DNA from: Galerina marginata
Taxonomy: Eukaryota > Basidiomycota > Agaricomycetes > Agaricales > Galerinaceae
Reading direction: 5' to 3'
DNA: 64,000 nt
Assembly (NCBI GenBank): GCA_023014335.1
Contig: JAECYW010000002.1
Coordinates: 3,162,001-3,226,000 of the forward strand
The position numbers and the translations under genes are program-made. The notes under the pieces were generated by a model, which saw only the letters and a program-made list of their open reading frames with translations, had not been told where the DNA came from and ran no database searches. Each line of letters starts with the position of its first letter. The stretch's first letter is position 1. This document shows, piece by piece, positions 22,663 through 34,993 of this stretch.

Positions 22663-23037
22663 TTAGTTTCCGAAGCTCGGGAAACATTCTGCCATTGTTT
22701 TCGAGTGCTTATTTGCTGAGTGTTCTTCCAAACTGTAGGTTGATTCAGACCCTGATATCAGTGGTAGCAGTTGTCGAAAACTTACGCGGGCGCGCGAGTA
22801 GTGATTAACTGGCAGAGCTGTCAGAGAACGGATATGAAGGAAAACGAAGCGCTCACAAATGATTGCTTGCAAGTAGCACACACTATAGATTTAGCAGCCT
22901 CGTTGACTTTGGCTTGACTCTTCTGTTTGTTTGTAGATTTCTCGTTGCGCTCACGCTTTTGAGCAGCTTTAGCACCCTGCAGATAATGATCAATTTAGAA
23001 AGGAACAAATCGGTTGGCATCTACTGACGTTTCCCAT
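22663..23037 (-). CDS. small conserved zinc-finger protein (4F5/At2g23090-like)
   Basis: The spliced product is 73 aa: MGN-GAKAAQKRERNEKSTNKQK, then SQAKVNEAAKSIVCATCKQSF-LITTRAPA-LEEHSANKHSKTMAECFPSF. It has the basic N-terminal tract and the C-x2-C...H-x4-H finger followed by K-x(4)-C-FP typical of this small eukaryotic family; its biochemical role is unknown. Exon 1 is only 9 nt (23037-23029, ATG GGA AAC, donor GTCAGT). A 23-nt exon (TTAATCACTACTCGCGCGCC + C/GC) near 22820-22795 completes the finger. All four exons join in phase, so the model is firm although no long ORF is present. Confidence 0.85.
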
Positions 23038-23500
23038 GAGTATTCCAAAGGCAAAAGGGTATTCAGGTATAACAAATTATAGGGCGAAACAAGAGAAGAA
23101 GGACAAGACGAGAATGAAGTCAAGGTGAGCAGCGGAAGGATTCAATAATTGTCCTGCCTCTTACGTAATACGATCACCATCGACCAACCGGAACCGGAAT
23201 AACTATGCCGCTATCTTTTCCAATGACAATGCACTGGATGGACTTTTTTCTTAAGCGGCCCTTCGGATCGACATCGTGACTCAAGCTTCAAGGCTTTCTC
23301 ATGAGCTTTCGTTTTGGCCCTCTCCTTCCGTTCTGTTATTTCCCATAGAGCTTTCACCACCTCTTCAAGAACAGTCATGTCAACTTCATTCTCCTCGATC
23401 GCAGACCAGATCAAATTGGATATCATATCCAAGACCCATGCGCTTGATAACGCAAGCAAGAGGAAGGAAATCTCTCGGACGTTCATCTGTATGCGATATG
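23038..23500. other. region upstream of threonine aldolase
   Basis: Between the small zinc-finger gene (-) and the threonine aldolase (+). It must contain the 5' end of the aldolase, which I could not place, and overlaps a 91-codon minus-strand frame listed separately. Confidence 0.35.
23211..23486 (-). CDS. possible small gene, unknown (91 codons)
   Basis: Open frame with a true ATG: a hydrophobic first 30 residues (REISFLLLALSSAWVLDMI), an acidic helix (AIEENEVDMTVLEEVVKALWEI), then a strongly basic stretch (TERKERAKTKAHEKALKLES). The composition looks protein-like, but I recognise no family. It lies where the 5' exon of the + strand threonine aldolase would be expected, so it may be chance. 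Confidence 0.25.
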   Translation of the reverse strand: MNVREISFLLLALSSAWVLDMISNLIWSAIEENEVDMTVLEEVVKALWEITERKERAKTKAHEKALKLESRCRSEGPLKKKVHPVHCHWKR

Positions 23501-23535
23501 CAGTTATTTGTCTCGACGAACGCTCGCTAAAGATT

Positions 23536-25012
23536 TCACCATACAGCCTGACACTGTTACAGGTTGAGCTCAGTTATGTTGTTGCAAAATAATGAGGGAT
23601 CTGAGTGCATAATGCAGTGCCCACCGAGGAAATGTACTCTTACGCCACCCTTGCTACACTTGGGGACGACGTTTACTTCGAGCCTTCCACTGCGTCTGTA
23701 TTATATTTCCAAGTGGATGCCTTGCAAGTACTCAAAGGTGTCATTTTACTCACAGAGCTCTAGAAGCACATATCGCCCAAATAACGGGCAAGGAAGCGGG
23801 ACTGTTCCTTTCCTCCGGGTCTGCTTCGAACCAGATTGCATTGCGCACCCATCTCAAGCAACCCCCTTATTCTGTTATTTGTGACCACCGTGCACATATT
23901 CACAAGTGAGCACATCCGTCTCGTCTACATTTTACTCGCATTCTTAGTTTCTGCATGTTAGATATGAAGCTGGAGGAACCGCCTTCCATTCTGGAGCCAC
24001 TGTCCTTGCGGTGATCCCTTCTAACAGTGAGATATAATGTTCTCGCTTTCAGTATACCTTACGAACAAGCTTCAGAGCACCATCTCACCCTGCAGGATGT
24101 GAAAGATAACATCATCATCAGCAACGATACTCATTTGTAAGTAGTCTAGAATGTTTTTTAACTATATTCTAATTTTTGGCTACCAGTGCTCCGACTGAAG
24201 TCGTTGCACTTGAAAACACACTAACGGGACGATTATTCCGCAAGAGGAGGTCATTGCCATCTCGGACTATATCCATTCCTTGGGCTTGAAGATGCATCTT
24301 GACGGTGCAAGAATATGGCACGTTGCTGCGGAGACTTCGACTCCTCTCAAAGAATTATGTGACCCCTTTGATTCTGTCAGCTTGTGCTTCAGCAAAGGAT
24401 TGGGTAAGAAGAGCACCTATCTCATCCACTCATTCCTCCTCATGGAGTCTATCTAGGCGCGCCTGTCGGATCTTGCCTTGTAGGCACAAAGGAATTCATC
24501 GCGAAAGCACGCTGGTTCCGTAAGCTGTTCGGTGGGGGCATGCGCCAGACAGGCATCCTAGCAGCCTGCGCTGCATACTCTTTGACCAACAACTTCCCAC
24601 AACTTCCCCGTGTTCACACTCTCGCAAGGAAGTTAGAGGCTGGACTTGAGGAAATAGGCGCGAAGATTTTGAGCAGGGCTGAGACGTGTATGGTGAGTGT
24701 AACTTTGTTTTACATGTCAGAGAATGGGTCTTAAAGTTTTATTTGTAGATATTCTACGATCCGTCTCCACTAGGAGTCACTTATGATGAAATCGGAGACA
24801 GAGGATCGGCGCTCCCAGAACCCCTCTTCCTCGGTGGTTCACGCCTTGTTGTTCACATCCAAACCTCAGATGCGGCCGTTGAGGATTTCTTAGGCATCGT
24901 TCGCCAACTGGCAGAAGAGAAACGAGCTGCTGGTTTTGTGAAGCCACAGGAGCAGGCCAATGGCGAAATAAAGGATGTCTACGTTAGACGAGTATCCAAG
25001 GCTGCAAAATAG
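23536..25012 (+). CDS. GLY1: L-threonine aldolase (PLP-dependent)
   Basis: Cleaves threonine/allo-threonine to glycine and acetaldehyde. Readable parts: PDTVTVPTEEMYSYATLATLGDDVYFEPSTAS, ALEAHIAQITGKEAGLFLSSGSASNQIALRTHL, CDHRAHIHKYEAGGTAFHSGA, then LGLKMHLDGARIWHVA (Asp-Gly-Ala-Arg binds PLP), SVSLCFSKGLGAPVGS with the Schiff-base Lys, and KLFGGGMRQTGILAAC. It ends RRVSKAAK. Short introns throughout. The start is unresolved: the first exon I can read contains KDFTIQPDTVT rather than the usual DFRSDTVT, and no in-frame ATG is obvious upstream. One base appears to be missing near 24222 (frame needed for NGTIIPQEEV). 23536 is the approximate start of the readable exon. Confidence 0.82.
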
Positions 25013-25203
25013 ACAATCCACGAGTATTGGGAAAGATTTTTGGGCAATACGTTCAGTAGAAATTATTCTATTTATCCATGATCTAGAACGCGAGTGTTCG
25101 AGATAAAATATATGTGATGTTGTTCCATTATTTAATGCGTCAATTAGTACAATTGGATAGTAAAGAAGAGCGACTATTATCAAAAGGTTAACCTATCGTC
25201 GAA

Positions 25204-28200
25204 TTAGTAGGCTTCATAAGGGATTTCTTCCTCGTCGTCTACGACGAAACTCCCGACAAGATAATGATCGAAGTTCATCATCTGGTGGTGGTGGAGAACT
25301 GGATGGTAGAACTTCGCGTTGGTCTCTAGCTCCATCAATTCTGCCAAAAGGCTTTGGGCGGACTGGGCGATTGGCGAATGCGGGCCCTTTTCCATCTAAG
25401 TGAGCCTGAGTGAGTAAGCTTCGACGATAAACAAGACTCTGGTTGTACGACGGAGACATCTGGGTGGCTGGAGAATTCTTCAAGAACATGCGGTCCGACT
25501 CGCTCTCCACGTCATCTTCACTGTTCGAACAGCCTTCACTAACCTCGTCGCCTGAATGAGCTGCTTCTCCGTCGAATAGAGGATTCATGTTCCTGGCGAG
25601 AAGAGAGGGCTTCGTACTTTTGCGCTTATTTTTTCTCTCTTTACCACGAACGGGTGTTGACTCGACACGACGAAGGCGATGCTGAGATGGTGGCAATTCT
25701 GTTGCCGGGGATTCAGGTTCGTCGAAAACTATCCGGCGCCTCTTGGCCAGATTTCCCAATGGTCGAACCGGATAGGACGGTTCTGGTATACTATGACTGG
25801 GGTCATTTGGTGAGGCCAAAAATCGACGCGGAAGAGCTGGAGGGAGCATTGTTGTCTTGCCTTTGGCCTTGACCTGGTATAGGGGGCTGCTTGAGGGCCA
25901 CGCGCCAGGAGAGTTATGTTGTAATGTGTTCGTCTTTTTTGAGGGCGATAATAGAGTAGGTGAAAAGTTTTGATGTGCCAAGGATGGGCTCCGGCGCCAT
26001 GAGTTTTTTCGACTGACTGGTCCTAGTACCGCTACCGCTTGGTTCGATGAATTGTATCGAATCGTCGGCGAAAGCTTCACCAGCATCGGAGGTATCGACG
26101 ACATCGTCTCTCAGCACCGGTCGCGATATTTCAATCGAATCATCTCCGACATTGTATGCGTTCAAGAGCTGGAGCGTGTCGTTTCGGAAGGACTGGAGAT
26201 GAATCAACAATCTCGAAATCTAGGTTATCCTCGTCGTCATCGACTAGCCAGGCCATATCCTGATCGGCGACTGAATCCGTCGTCGTTAGGTGTAGGCGTT
26301 TGGTCACGGGAAAGAGAGTCTTTCCGTTTAGAAGATCTATGGGAATATTCGGAATCGGAGAGTTCGATAATAGACCCATCGACCTGCTTCTCTGGGGACG
26401 GGTCGGGAGTCAGCGACAAAGCTGGTACAGGAGTCCTAGACCTCGACTTGGCCTTTCCTTTCGTAGATATTGAAGGTAAAACAACACCTTGTTCAATGTC
26501 CATGTCGTCTGAGTCATCGGCTCCCTGTTTGGAAAATTGGCTAGAAGTGTATTCCTTCACCTTTTTCTTCTTGTGGGCTTTACTTCCACCCAAGGTGGCA
26601 GATTTCTTCAGCTTGCCCTTCGGAGCACCTTTTCCCTCAGCAGAGGGACCGGCAGCCGCGGATTGAGTCCGACGAGGAGGAGCAAGAACGCGTCCAGATT
26701 CGATGTCTTCGTCGGTATCATCGTCTTGGCCACATGCATCGAAATCCTTTGCCAAAGTCACCTTCTTGCGTTTCTTAGTGCCTTTGACTACCAGGTCTCG
26801 GACCGACACAAAACCGGTGGTTGCACCGTCAGGAATGTTGCGCGCAAAGTCGTCGTTCCTCTTTCTCTTCGTTCCGGCGGCAGACGCGTGTTTCTTCGGA
26901 GAGCCCTTCTTGCGCCCTTCCTCTCTGACATACTCCTCGATCTCGACCACTTTTTCGATGCATTCCGGTTTAATATGATCTGGAATGAGGCGTTCGACGT
27001 CACCGTAGAGTTCGTATAGCTCTCCTTTATTGACGACTTTCTGCACTTCCTTGTAAGTCGATTCGGCTTTTTCAATGTTCTTCTCTTCTCTGCCTTCAGC
27101 TAGTAAAGCATGGATTGTCCCTTCACGTTTGCGACCAGTTCGTCCAAAGCGTTGGATCTGATATTTGTGAGTAAATAGAAGTTGGACATGTATATTCATA
27201 CGTACCATTCGGGTAGGGGCTTTATCAGCATCGTAGCAGACAGTTATGTCGATTTCACCGATGTCAAGACCCTCTTCTCCAATACAAGTAGCAACCAGAA
27301 CATTGTACTCGCCAGCCTTGAATTTCTTGATGACCTGGGTTTGAATGATAAGCGAAATTCAGTCATGATAGATGATTGTACGAACCTCAAGCTGTTCCTT
27401 CTGGGCAAGTCCTTTCTTGCCTTGCTTATCAGTCCCTTGCCCAATAAACCTAGCTGCGCGAATCAAGGGCCGCTCCTTGTCCAGTTCCGCTACTATCTCG
27501 TCAACCACTCCTCTGTAAGACGAGAATACCATGATTTTCGTGTCGTCGACTTCACCTCCAGGTTCATCAGCGAGTTTTGAGCCGAAGTGATTAATAAGGA
27601 TGGATTTCAGCTTCTCGACTTTAGGGTGAACAGCCCATCCACGGGCACGTTGCGTGTTGAGCTCTTGCATAAGAGCGCGGAAATTGGGGTCGTCCTTGAG
27701 CCTTTTGCTGGCTGTGCTTTTTTTCTTCCCTCCTTCTGCGTCTTCGTCTGGCTTGTCGTTGGATATTTCTTCGAGGAAGATGTAGCAGGCTCCGAATGAG
27801 CCAGTTAGCTAAGTGTTATGTCAATGGCAGGTCTGCAAGAGAAAATATTCAACAAGACGCACAAGATATAACATTGCCCTGGCCAGTTTTCCCAGTAGTG
27901 AAAGAGAGACAAAGAACTTCCTATCTTTGAGCGTTTGCATTGCGACCTGGGGTCTATAAGGGTGCAAAGAGATAGCATTATCACTGGGAAAGAAGACGCC
28001 AGCTTTTTGAAGAGGCTTAATGTGGGGCTAGAATCATTCTGTCAGTGAGAGCGAAATAGAGGTTTCTCAATATCACACACATCCATGACCTTGACCAAGA
28101 GGTCTCTTATTCTTGCAAGATCTTCATTCGCTTTGATGATATGTGGAACAAAATGCTAGGGCTTATAAGCATTGAGTAAAGTGAGTGTGGATAAATTTCT

Positions 28201-29796
28201 TACCTTCTTGTGGATATATTGCTTTAAATCCAAACTGTTCTCATCCCGAATTTCAATCCGACTGATATGTAAACCATCTATCAGAGACTGAACGGCTTCA
28301 GGATTATTTCCAGGAGTGGCAGTCAGAGCAAGAACACGAAAATGCGGGTTTTTTGCCATCAGGAAACGAATCGCTTGGTTGTAGGCATAATCACCACTGC
28401 CGCGGTGAGCTTCATCTAAGAATGGCAGGTGATTTAATTATGCGATACAAAAAAAGGCAAGAAGACAGACAGACCTATAACGAGGAGGACAATATCACGG
28501 ACGTCACAGTTCTCCTTGACCAAGTCATTAACGAGAGTTTGCGGGGTCATGAAAAACACTCGTTTGTTACTCCACTGAAGTTGCAATCAGTATTCGGGCT
28601 TGCCTTGGCGAGGGGGGTTTACTTACATGTCTGGCCCGCACTGAAGCGGCAACTTCGCCGTTCATTTCAATGCTATCGCCTGCCGGTATACCACAAGTTT
28701 CATGACACGCGTTGATTTGTTGCGATACCAAAGGCTTGGTCGGCGCAACGAATATGACCTTTCCTTCTGGAAACCAACGATAGTCTAATGAAAAATTCGT
28801 CGATGACATGTCAGAGAAAAGCAAACATAAACTCACAATTCATCATTACCACACCAGCAATGAACGTTTTACCCAAGCCCGTTGGTAAAGCCACTAGAGT
28901 ATTTTCGAATAGGCAATTCTTAACAATGTTAAATTGATAATCTCGTTTTGGACGATTAATGGGAAATATCCAGTGTTTGGCTTCGAGAAGATCAGGAATC
29001 AATTTCATCGGAGGAGGCTGTAATCCCAATAGTCAGGAGCAGCAGAGGAAGTAGATGGAAGGAACTATACCGGTCTAAAGGGTTTATAGTCGGTTCAGCA
29101 AGTCAATAACATCCTCACGACTATAGGTATGTTACGTACCCAACTGTATGAGAAGTGTGAGTTAACGAATTGTCCAGCTTAAAGCCTAAAGTATATTATG
29201 AAACTTACGAGACACGAACGGAGCAGGAAACTGTTCAAATTCAAGATTCTCTTCTTCAGAATCATCATCTCCGTCTCCGGCCTTCCCTTTTCCTTTCACC
29301 TTTGGTTTCGGTTTGCGTATACCAGTCTTTGCGAATGCCGTTTGATCCCAGGTTTTTGTTTTGGGTGCCTGTTGGCCGAATGGATTCCGCGGTGCTGACT
29401 TGGTTCTTTCAAGTTGAGGTCTTGGCTTATTCGAGCTGGAAGATGCTGTCGGCGGCAGGATGTCTCCAAAAAGTGTCGTTTGCAGCTTGTTGCTAGACGT
29501 CGTGCGAGGCATTTTGCTTGGACCAGCAACTGGTTGGGATTTGTCAAGGTAAGCATTTTCGATAAGCGTGTCCAATCTAGCAGTTCATTTTCGTCAACGT
29601 CAAAAGACATATCATAGAAGGAGGGCTCCTTGTTGAGTGATGGTGGTGCCCTGGAAAATGCAATTGTAGATGTCCGGGACTGTTTCGCTGGTGCCGTTGG
29701 TTTGCTTGGAGAGAAGTGTGCTGCCTCAATAGCATCGAGTTGCTCCAGGGCAGAGGCATCAAAATCGTCGCCGTCAAAGTAGCCATCGGAGCTCAT
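25204..29796 (-). CDS. MPH1: ATP-dependent 3'-5' DNA helicase of the MPH1/FANCM family, frame broken
   Basis: FANCM/Mph1 remodels stalled replication forks and D-loops. Order: acidic N-tail ([24 protein letters not shown]), ...[22 protein letters not shown], motif [31 protein letters not shown] (VIDEAHR), [14 protein letters not shown], a helicase C domain ([36 protein letters not shown]) and [13 protein letters not shown] long Lys/Ser-rich tail ends near [17 protein letters not shown] chose ATG 29796. The helicase core is intact. The frame changes without a plausible intron near 29577-29583 (DENEL to RLDTLIE), in 26165-26260 (around [14 protein letters not shown]), and near 25275 (PPPDD to FDHYLVGSF). 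It may be a decaying allele or an indel-prone assembly. Confidence 0.85.
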
Positions 29797-29934
29797 GGTA
29801 TAGGTTGAGGACCGAGGTGGCTGACTGTTTAGGACGTCTGCCACCTTGACGCGTTTTGTCACGTGCGCGTTCAGTTACGGGCGTCAAGTGCCTTTCTTCA
29901 ACGAACCACGATCTCTGCTTGCCTTATACCTAGC
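29797..29934. promoter_or_regulatory. 138-bp divergent promoter, MPH1 / G-patch gene
   Basis: The two start codons face away from each other over 138 bp. The interval contains a CACGTG palindrome (29861-29866), an E-box/bHLH-type site. No TATA box is obvious. Confidence 0.5.
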
Positions 29935-31684
29935 ATGTCTGCGAACACCATTGCCCGCTGGAACGCAATACCGATTGAGCGTTCCAACGATGAAGCGGCG
30001 ACAACTCCTGCAACGTTGAAGGTACTCACTCCAACTTCGCTCCCCTAATCGTCTCCGTTACTGCCCTCTGTCCCTTTCTTCACCCCACCAGCGTGGAAGA
30101 CCAGATGACGATGAAGACGACGACGATATCTCGTTGGTCTCTCGTTCCCCGTCGCCCCTTTCCCATGATGACGCCATGGACGTGGACGAATCCCACCTCC
30201 ATAAATATGATGAATATATCCGACGGCCGGCTCGGGAAGTCATAACTGTAGAGACAAAAATCAAGCCTTCCAACAAGGGTTTCGCTCTTCTCGCGAAACT
30301 CGGCTGGGTAGCAGGTCAACCGGTGGGATTGTCTGGCGAAGGTGTGCATGCAAACACCTTTACAATCTGTTGATTCTGATAAAGAACTGCAGGCCGAGTT
30401 GATCCTATCCCGTTTCACATCAAATCGGATTTGACAGGACTCGGAAAGGCAAGCCAAGATGTCCGTATGATCGAAGAAACGGTATCTCAAAGACGAGGGC
30501 TCGACTCGGAGCGCCAGCAGCGCGAAAGTGAAGAACAGCGCCGATTGCGAGAAGTGCGTGCCGCCGTCACCCATTACTAACGGAAATTCAATTTAATAAC
30601 TAAACTCTTCCCCTGCAGGACACCGTCGCCCGCAAAACCGCCCTAGAATCCGAAATTTCCTCTACCCTGCGTGCATTCTATTGCACCCTATGTGACAAAC
30701 AATTCAAAAATGTCGCTCAATACGACGAGCACACAAATTCATACGCGCACCACCACAAAGCCCGCTTCAAAGACATGCAAGCCAACGTCCGCATAAAACC
30801 GCAGGACGAAGTCGAAAAAAGGAAAGAAAAGGAGCGCAAGCGCGAGGAGAAAGAGCTCCGCAAGATCGCTGCTGCGAGCGGCATAAAAATACCCAAGCCA
30901 GTCGCTATCCCAAATCCATCTATTACTCTAGCCCCTCCACCATCGTCGTCTGACAACGACAACGCCAGCGTTAGCACCATGGAAGTCGATCCCAAATCCA
31001 CTGAGCCAAAAAGGTCTAATTGGGCCTCCGGCCAAGGCAGCAATAGCCCTGCACCTTCCCATGGCGGGTCCGGCTTCAGCAAATCTGGCTGGGCTACCGT
31101 GGGCGGCCCCTCCTCAAACTCCAACCTCGCTTCTTCTAGCCGGTTCGGTCCGCCCCCTTCCTGCCAGCTCTCCCTTCCCCGTCGAACCTGCGGCAAATCC
31201 AAACCCAAACCATGTTCCCACCTTCCGCAACGCCGGGTGGACGTCCTTGGATACGGGAAGCTCGCTTCCCCCTCCCTCAGCATCAAATCCGAATCACCAC
31301 GGATACGAAGCTGCTCCCCCTCCAGTGCCGAATGCTTCTACTCGTGGAAGTTGGTCCAGAGGCTTTGCATCGACAACCGCGGCACCCTCGCCACCACGCC
31401 AAGAATACGACCCTGCTCCTCCTCCGCCTTCCAATGCTTCTGGGCGTGAGGGTTGGTCTACGGCGACTAGCTCCTCATCTGCTGGCCTTGGTTCATCGTC
31501 TTCTTCACGACAGTGGCAGAGTTCCTTCGCATCTGCAGCACCACCGCCACCACCACCACCTTCTGACCCTGTGCAATCTCCGCCTGTCCAGCCTCCTGCA
31601 TCACACCCTGCGCCAGCTCCTGAGCACAAACCCGCCCGCTCAAACTGGCAACAGTTCCAGAAAGGTGTTGGGAGACGAAAATGA
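29935..31684 (+). CDS. G-patch and C2H2-type zinc-finger protein (GPATCH8-like)
   Basis: Probably an RNA-processing factor. Readable: MSANTIARWNAIPIERSNDE, an acidic stretch, a G-patch-like segment (SNKGFALLAKLGWVAGQPVGLSGEGR, ...TGLGK), coiled KR/E-rich sequence, a single C2H2 finger (FYCTLCDKQFKNVAQYDEHTNSYAHHHK), then a K/E-rich helix. The C-terminal half is low-complexity Ser/Pro/Asn with runs of proline near 31540-31560 and ends SNWQQFQKGVGRRK. Introns at about 30025-30090, 30340-30392 and 30555-30617. The frame must change at the C5 run 31153-31157; dropping one C joins SSSRFGPP to the downstream P/S-rich frame. Confidence 0.8.
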
Positions 31685-32157
31685 CCTTCGTTCATGCCTT
31701 TGCTCTACGCGCTCTCACAGCTTTCTCTTACTTGCTTTCATATTTGTATCTTGCTTTCCAGTGCATGCGTCATACGAAAAACAGCGAAGAATGTTTCATT
31801 ACTCTGTAACTAGGACTACTTCAGCGAGAAGAAACGGGAAGCCACGGAAAATACTAAATAGCTACAGTTGGGGGCGAGGCAGGTGTTCACGAATAAAGAA
31901 CTATTGATTGTAATTCAGACGATGTAAAAGTAGTAAAAAAAATATGACTTTAATTGACAACATCGTAGCAAGAGATAAAGAAAACGAGGGAACGGAGCTC
32001 CTCGACAAGGACGGAGCAGTGGGCAAGATCATCACTACGAGGAGGCCAAGGGGATATACACAATCGAAGAGCAGGCAGGCGAGTCCGAAATCGAGATTCC
32101 GCGATGGGATTCGGAGAGAGCAAGCAGCCAGCAGCCACGCGCAAGGATGCGCACCTT
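31685..32157. other. convergent 3' intergenic region
   Basis: Spacer between the G-patch gene (+) and the BET gene (-). AT-rich 31800-31980. No gene seen. Confidence 0.45.
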
Positions 32158-34782
32158 TTACTCCGAGTCGCTGCCGGAACTGTCTGAAGCGTCACTCGAG
32201 TCCGACGAGTGCTCGCTGTCGTCGGCTCGTCGTGCTGGGGCAGTGGCGACATGGCCGCCGTTGCCCTTCGAAAAGGGCCATGCGCTCTTCCAGCTGGCGG
32301 ATCTTCTCCGCCTCTTTCTCCTCGTCCATGCTCTTGCGCTTGAGGCCGCCTGTACCGGTACCCTTGCCAGTGCCGATTGCGTTTGGGTTGCGCAGGCTGC
32401 CGTATTGGACGGAGGACGTAGTTGTAGAGCTTCGTGAGGACGCTCGACGGCAGCTGATCAATTTCTAGCTCGATCTCCTCGGTGCTCTGCGAGTTGATAT
32501 ATGGTTAGGGCCAGAGTGCAAGGGCGAACAAAAAAGGGAGACCGAAGGGTGATGGCAATGAAAGAAACTCACGTCTCTGATCTCGGGGACACCTTCATGA
32601 ATGATCTGAATAACGCGCTCCAGACGAGCGCCGTCGAGCTTGCCAATCGACTCGCTGAGATCCTTCTTCTGCTCAAAGGTAAGAACGTCGTCATCGGTGA
32701 TGGCCTTCTTTGGCTTTTTCTTGTTTTGCGGTTTAGGCTGTTTGGGAGGTGCCTTTGAGGTCGACGCCACGGGGGCTTTCTCCTTCTTGTCCTTCTTTTT
32801 CTTCTCTTTCGGCGGTGGCTTAACACCCTTGAGGGACTCGAGGTTGTTCCTCATGGCTTCAATCTGGCTTTCCATAGCCGCAATTTTTTCTAGATAAAAC
32901 AAGGTCTTGGGTATGAACAGTGACACAGATAGAGAGACAATCGTACGTCGACGCTCCACTTCTGAATCGTCCTCCTCCTCCTCCTCTTCGTCTTCGCTAG
33001 CTTCTTGACTATGGAGGGGTGGGAGGACTCTTCCACTTTTCGTCAAAGAGTCGTTGTAGCTCCTGCCCGGCAAGGTTGACAGGTGTACCCGATGGATTGA
33101 AAGTGAAACAATTGCGGATCATCAACTTGAAATCATCGTAAAAGTTTTGCGCAGTAATGTATTCCCCGCCGTCAAGCTTTTTCCGAATCGTTGACAAGTC
33201 CATCGGTTTCTTGATGATCTTTGGATAACTCGGGATTTCGAGCTTCTGCCAGTCTATATCACGTGGATATCAGGAAAAACGAGTACGAGTACGAGTACAG
33301 GTATGACTCACCGACAGGCTCGTAGAAAGGATATGCAAAGTTGTAGTACTGCTTTCGATTCAGCTCGAGTAAAATCTTCGCGCAGTACTTTAGTTGCTCA
33401 GAAGTCCCATCAGTCTTGCTTCTTTTGCCTTTTCTGTTCTTCTTTGGAACATCCGCATAAGGTAGGTCTTTGGGAGGCGGTGGATGGATTTCGCGCTTGG
33501 GACGACCAACTGCTTCTGCCTCTGAACGTCGGATGACAGGCACGGATGTAGAGGCCCGCCGAGCAGGCTGAGCTTTCTTGGGTGCGACGACTGGCGGGGG
33601 TGGCGGGGGCGGAGTTGCAACTTTTTTCACGACAGGAGGTTTGGGCTTCTGTGAAAAAAGATCAGCGCCGAAATTGGGTAATACACACGAAATAACAAAC
33701 CTCGGCTCGAGGGGGCAAATGTTTGATGGACTTGTCAAACACGTCTTCCATTCTTTTTCCCATAGCGGCAACGACATGGTCAGGGCCGTTGAAGGTTGCA
33801 GCGTTCGATACCATCAGACGGATGTCGACAATAAATTCCTCGGCGTGATAATAACGAGGGTTGTGAGGATTGGGGTCAGGCTTTTGGGGATTGGAGGAAA
33901 TGAGCTTGCGCTCGACGGTTGAAAGGTCCATTGGTGTTTTGATGATGGAAAAATAATGTGGGATGTTGAGCGCGATGGGATCGACTGGGTGCGCGAAAGG
34001 GCCGGCGTCCTTCAACTTTTTCAAAGATCGAAGTGTTGAAAAAAGGAAGCGGTGTTGAGGAATGGTGATGGAGGATTCCTGTTGAGGGAAAGCGGTGGAC
34101 GTGGACCCAGCCGTGGTTGGGGGGACGGTGGAAAGGGGCGGTGGACTCGCTGGATTAGACGCTGGAGGTGGAGTGGCGGACTTCAGACGAGCGACGAAGC
34201 GAGATCAGCACGCCCTGGACGGCGTACAGAAAGGAGAAAAAAAGGAGACGCACATGTGTCATGGAGGCCATGTCGGCATCCGAGTACATCCTCGCCCTCT
34301 TCGCTGGCGGTTCGTGGTCGTCGCTGTCCTCTGGATATGACCTGGTGACGGATGGCGCGCTGCCGCCATCGATGCTGGCCATGGAGAAATCACCAGAAAT
34401 GCCAGGGGTCGCGGCCGGTGTCTGAGAGTCACTCATGACGACATCGTGGCCGTTGAGCTCGCCGTTAACGCCGTCGATCTTGGAGTCCTGAAAGGAGGCT
34501 GCAAGGAAACAGGTGAGAGCAGGGCTCTGGCGGGGAGAGGGGAGGCGTACTGGGGGCGTCGAGGGCGTCGATGGGCTTGACGGGGAGGGGCTCGTGACGG
34601 ACATCGCTCTCCTGCTCGTTGTCGTTGTAGTCCATGTCGATGCGGACATCGGGTGCGGCGGCGTCGACGGGGGTTTGTGGAGAGTCTGTGGCCGGGGAGG
34701 GATGGTTATCAAACGAGTTGTGAAGCACTTTTTCCGATATACCGTGTAGGACGCCGTTGTGACCCGGGAGAGCGTGGTTCAT
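32158..34782 (-). CDS. BDF1: BET-family double-bromodomain transcription factor (Bdf1-like)
   Basis: Binds acetylated histone H4 and associates with TFIID/SWR1. Order: acidic/Ser-Pro N-tail starting MNHALPGHNGVLHGISEKV; bromodomain 1 (PVDPIALNIPHYFSIIKTPM, ...YYHAEEFIVDIRLMVSNA); Lys/Pro linker; bromodomain 2 (NFAYPFYEPV-DWQKLEIPSYPKII, ...FYDDFKLMIRNCFTFNPSG); acidic patch with nine Asp/Glu; coiled coil (KIAAMESQIEAMRNNLESLKG); Lys-rich tract; ET domain (LTFEQKKDLSESIGKLDGARLERVI...STEEIELEIDQLPSSVLTKLY); Ser/Asp C-terminus. Single-base breaks near 32375 and 32265 must be removed to reach the acidic tail (DSSGSDSE-stop at 32158). A (GAGTAC)n repeat lies in an intron at 33282-33300. Confidence 0.92.
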
Positions 34783-34993
34783 TATGTCGGGTGACTGTCA
34801 CGCGTGACGGATGGGAAGGCAAGGGAAGATTTTTGGGGAGTTAGGGGGATCCCATCCTGCCTAGGTCTTTATAGCTCACAGAATTTAAGGTTCAGATCTC
34901 CCGCGCTGGGGCCATCAACATAATCTCCTGCAACGCCCTTCCCGCCCCCCGCCCATTCCCGCCTCGTGCTACAGCGTACATACTCGCCACAGC

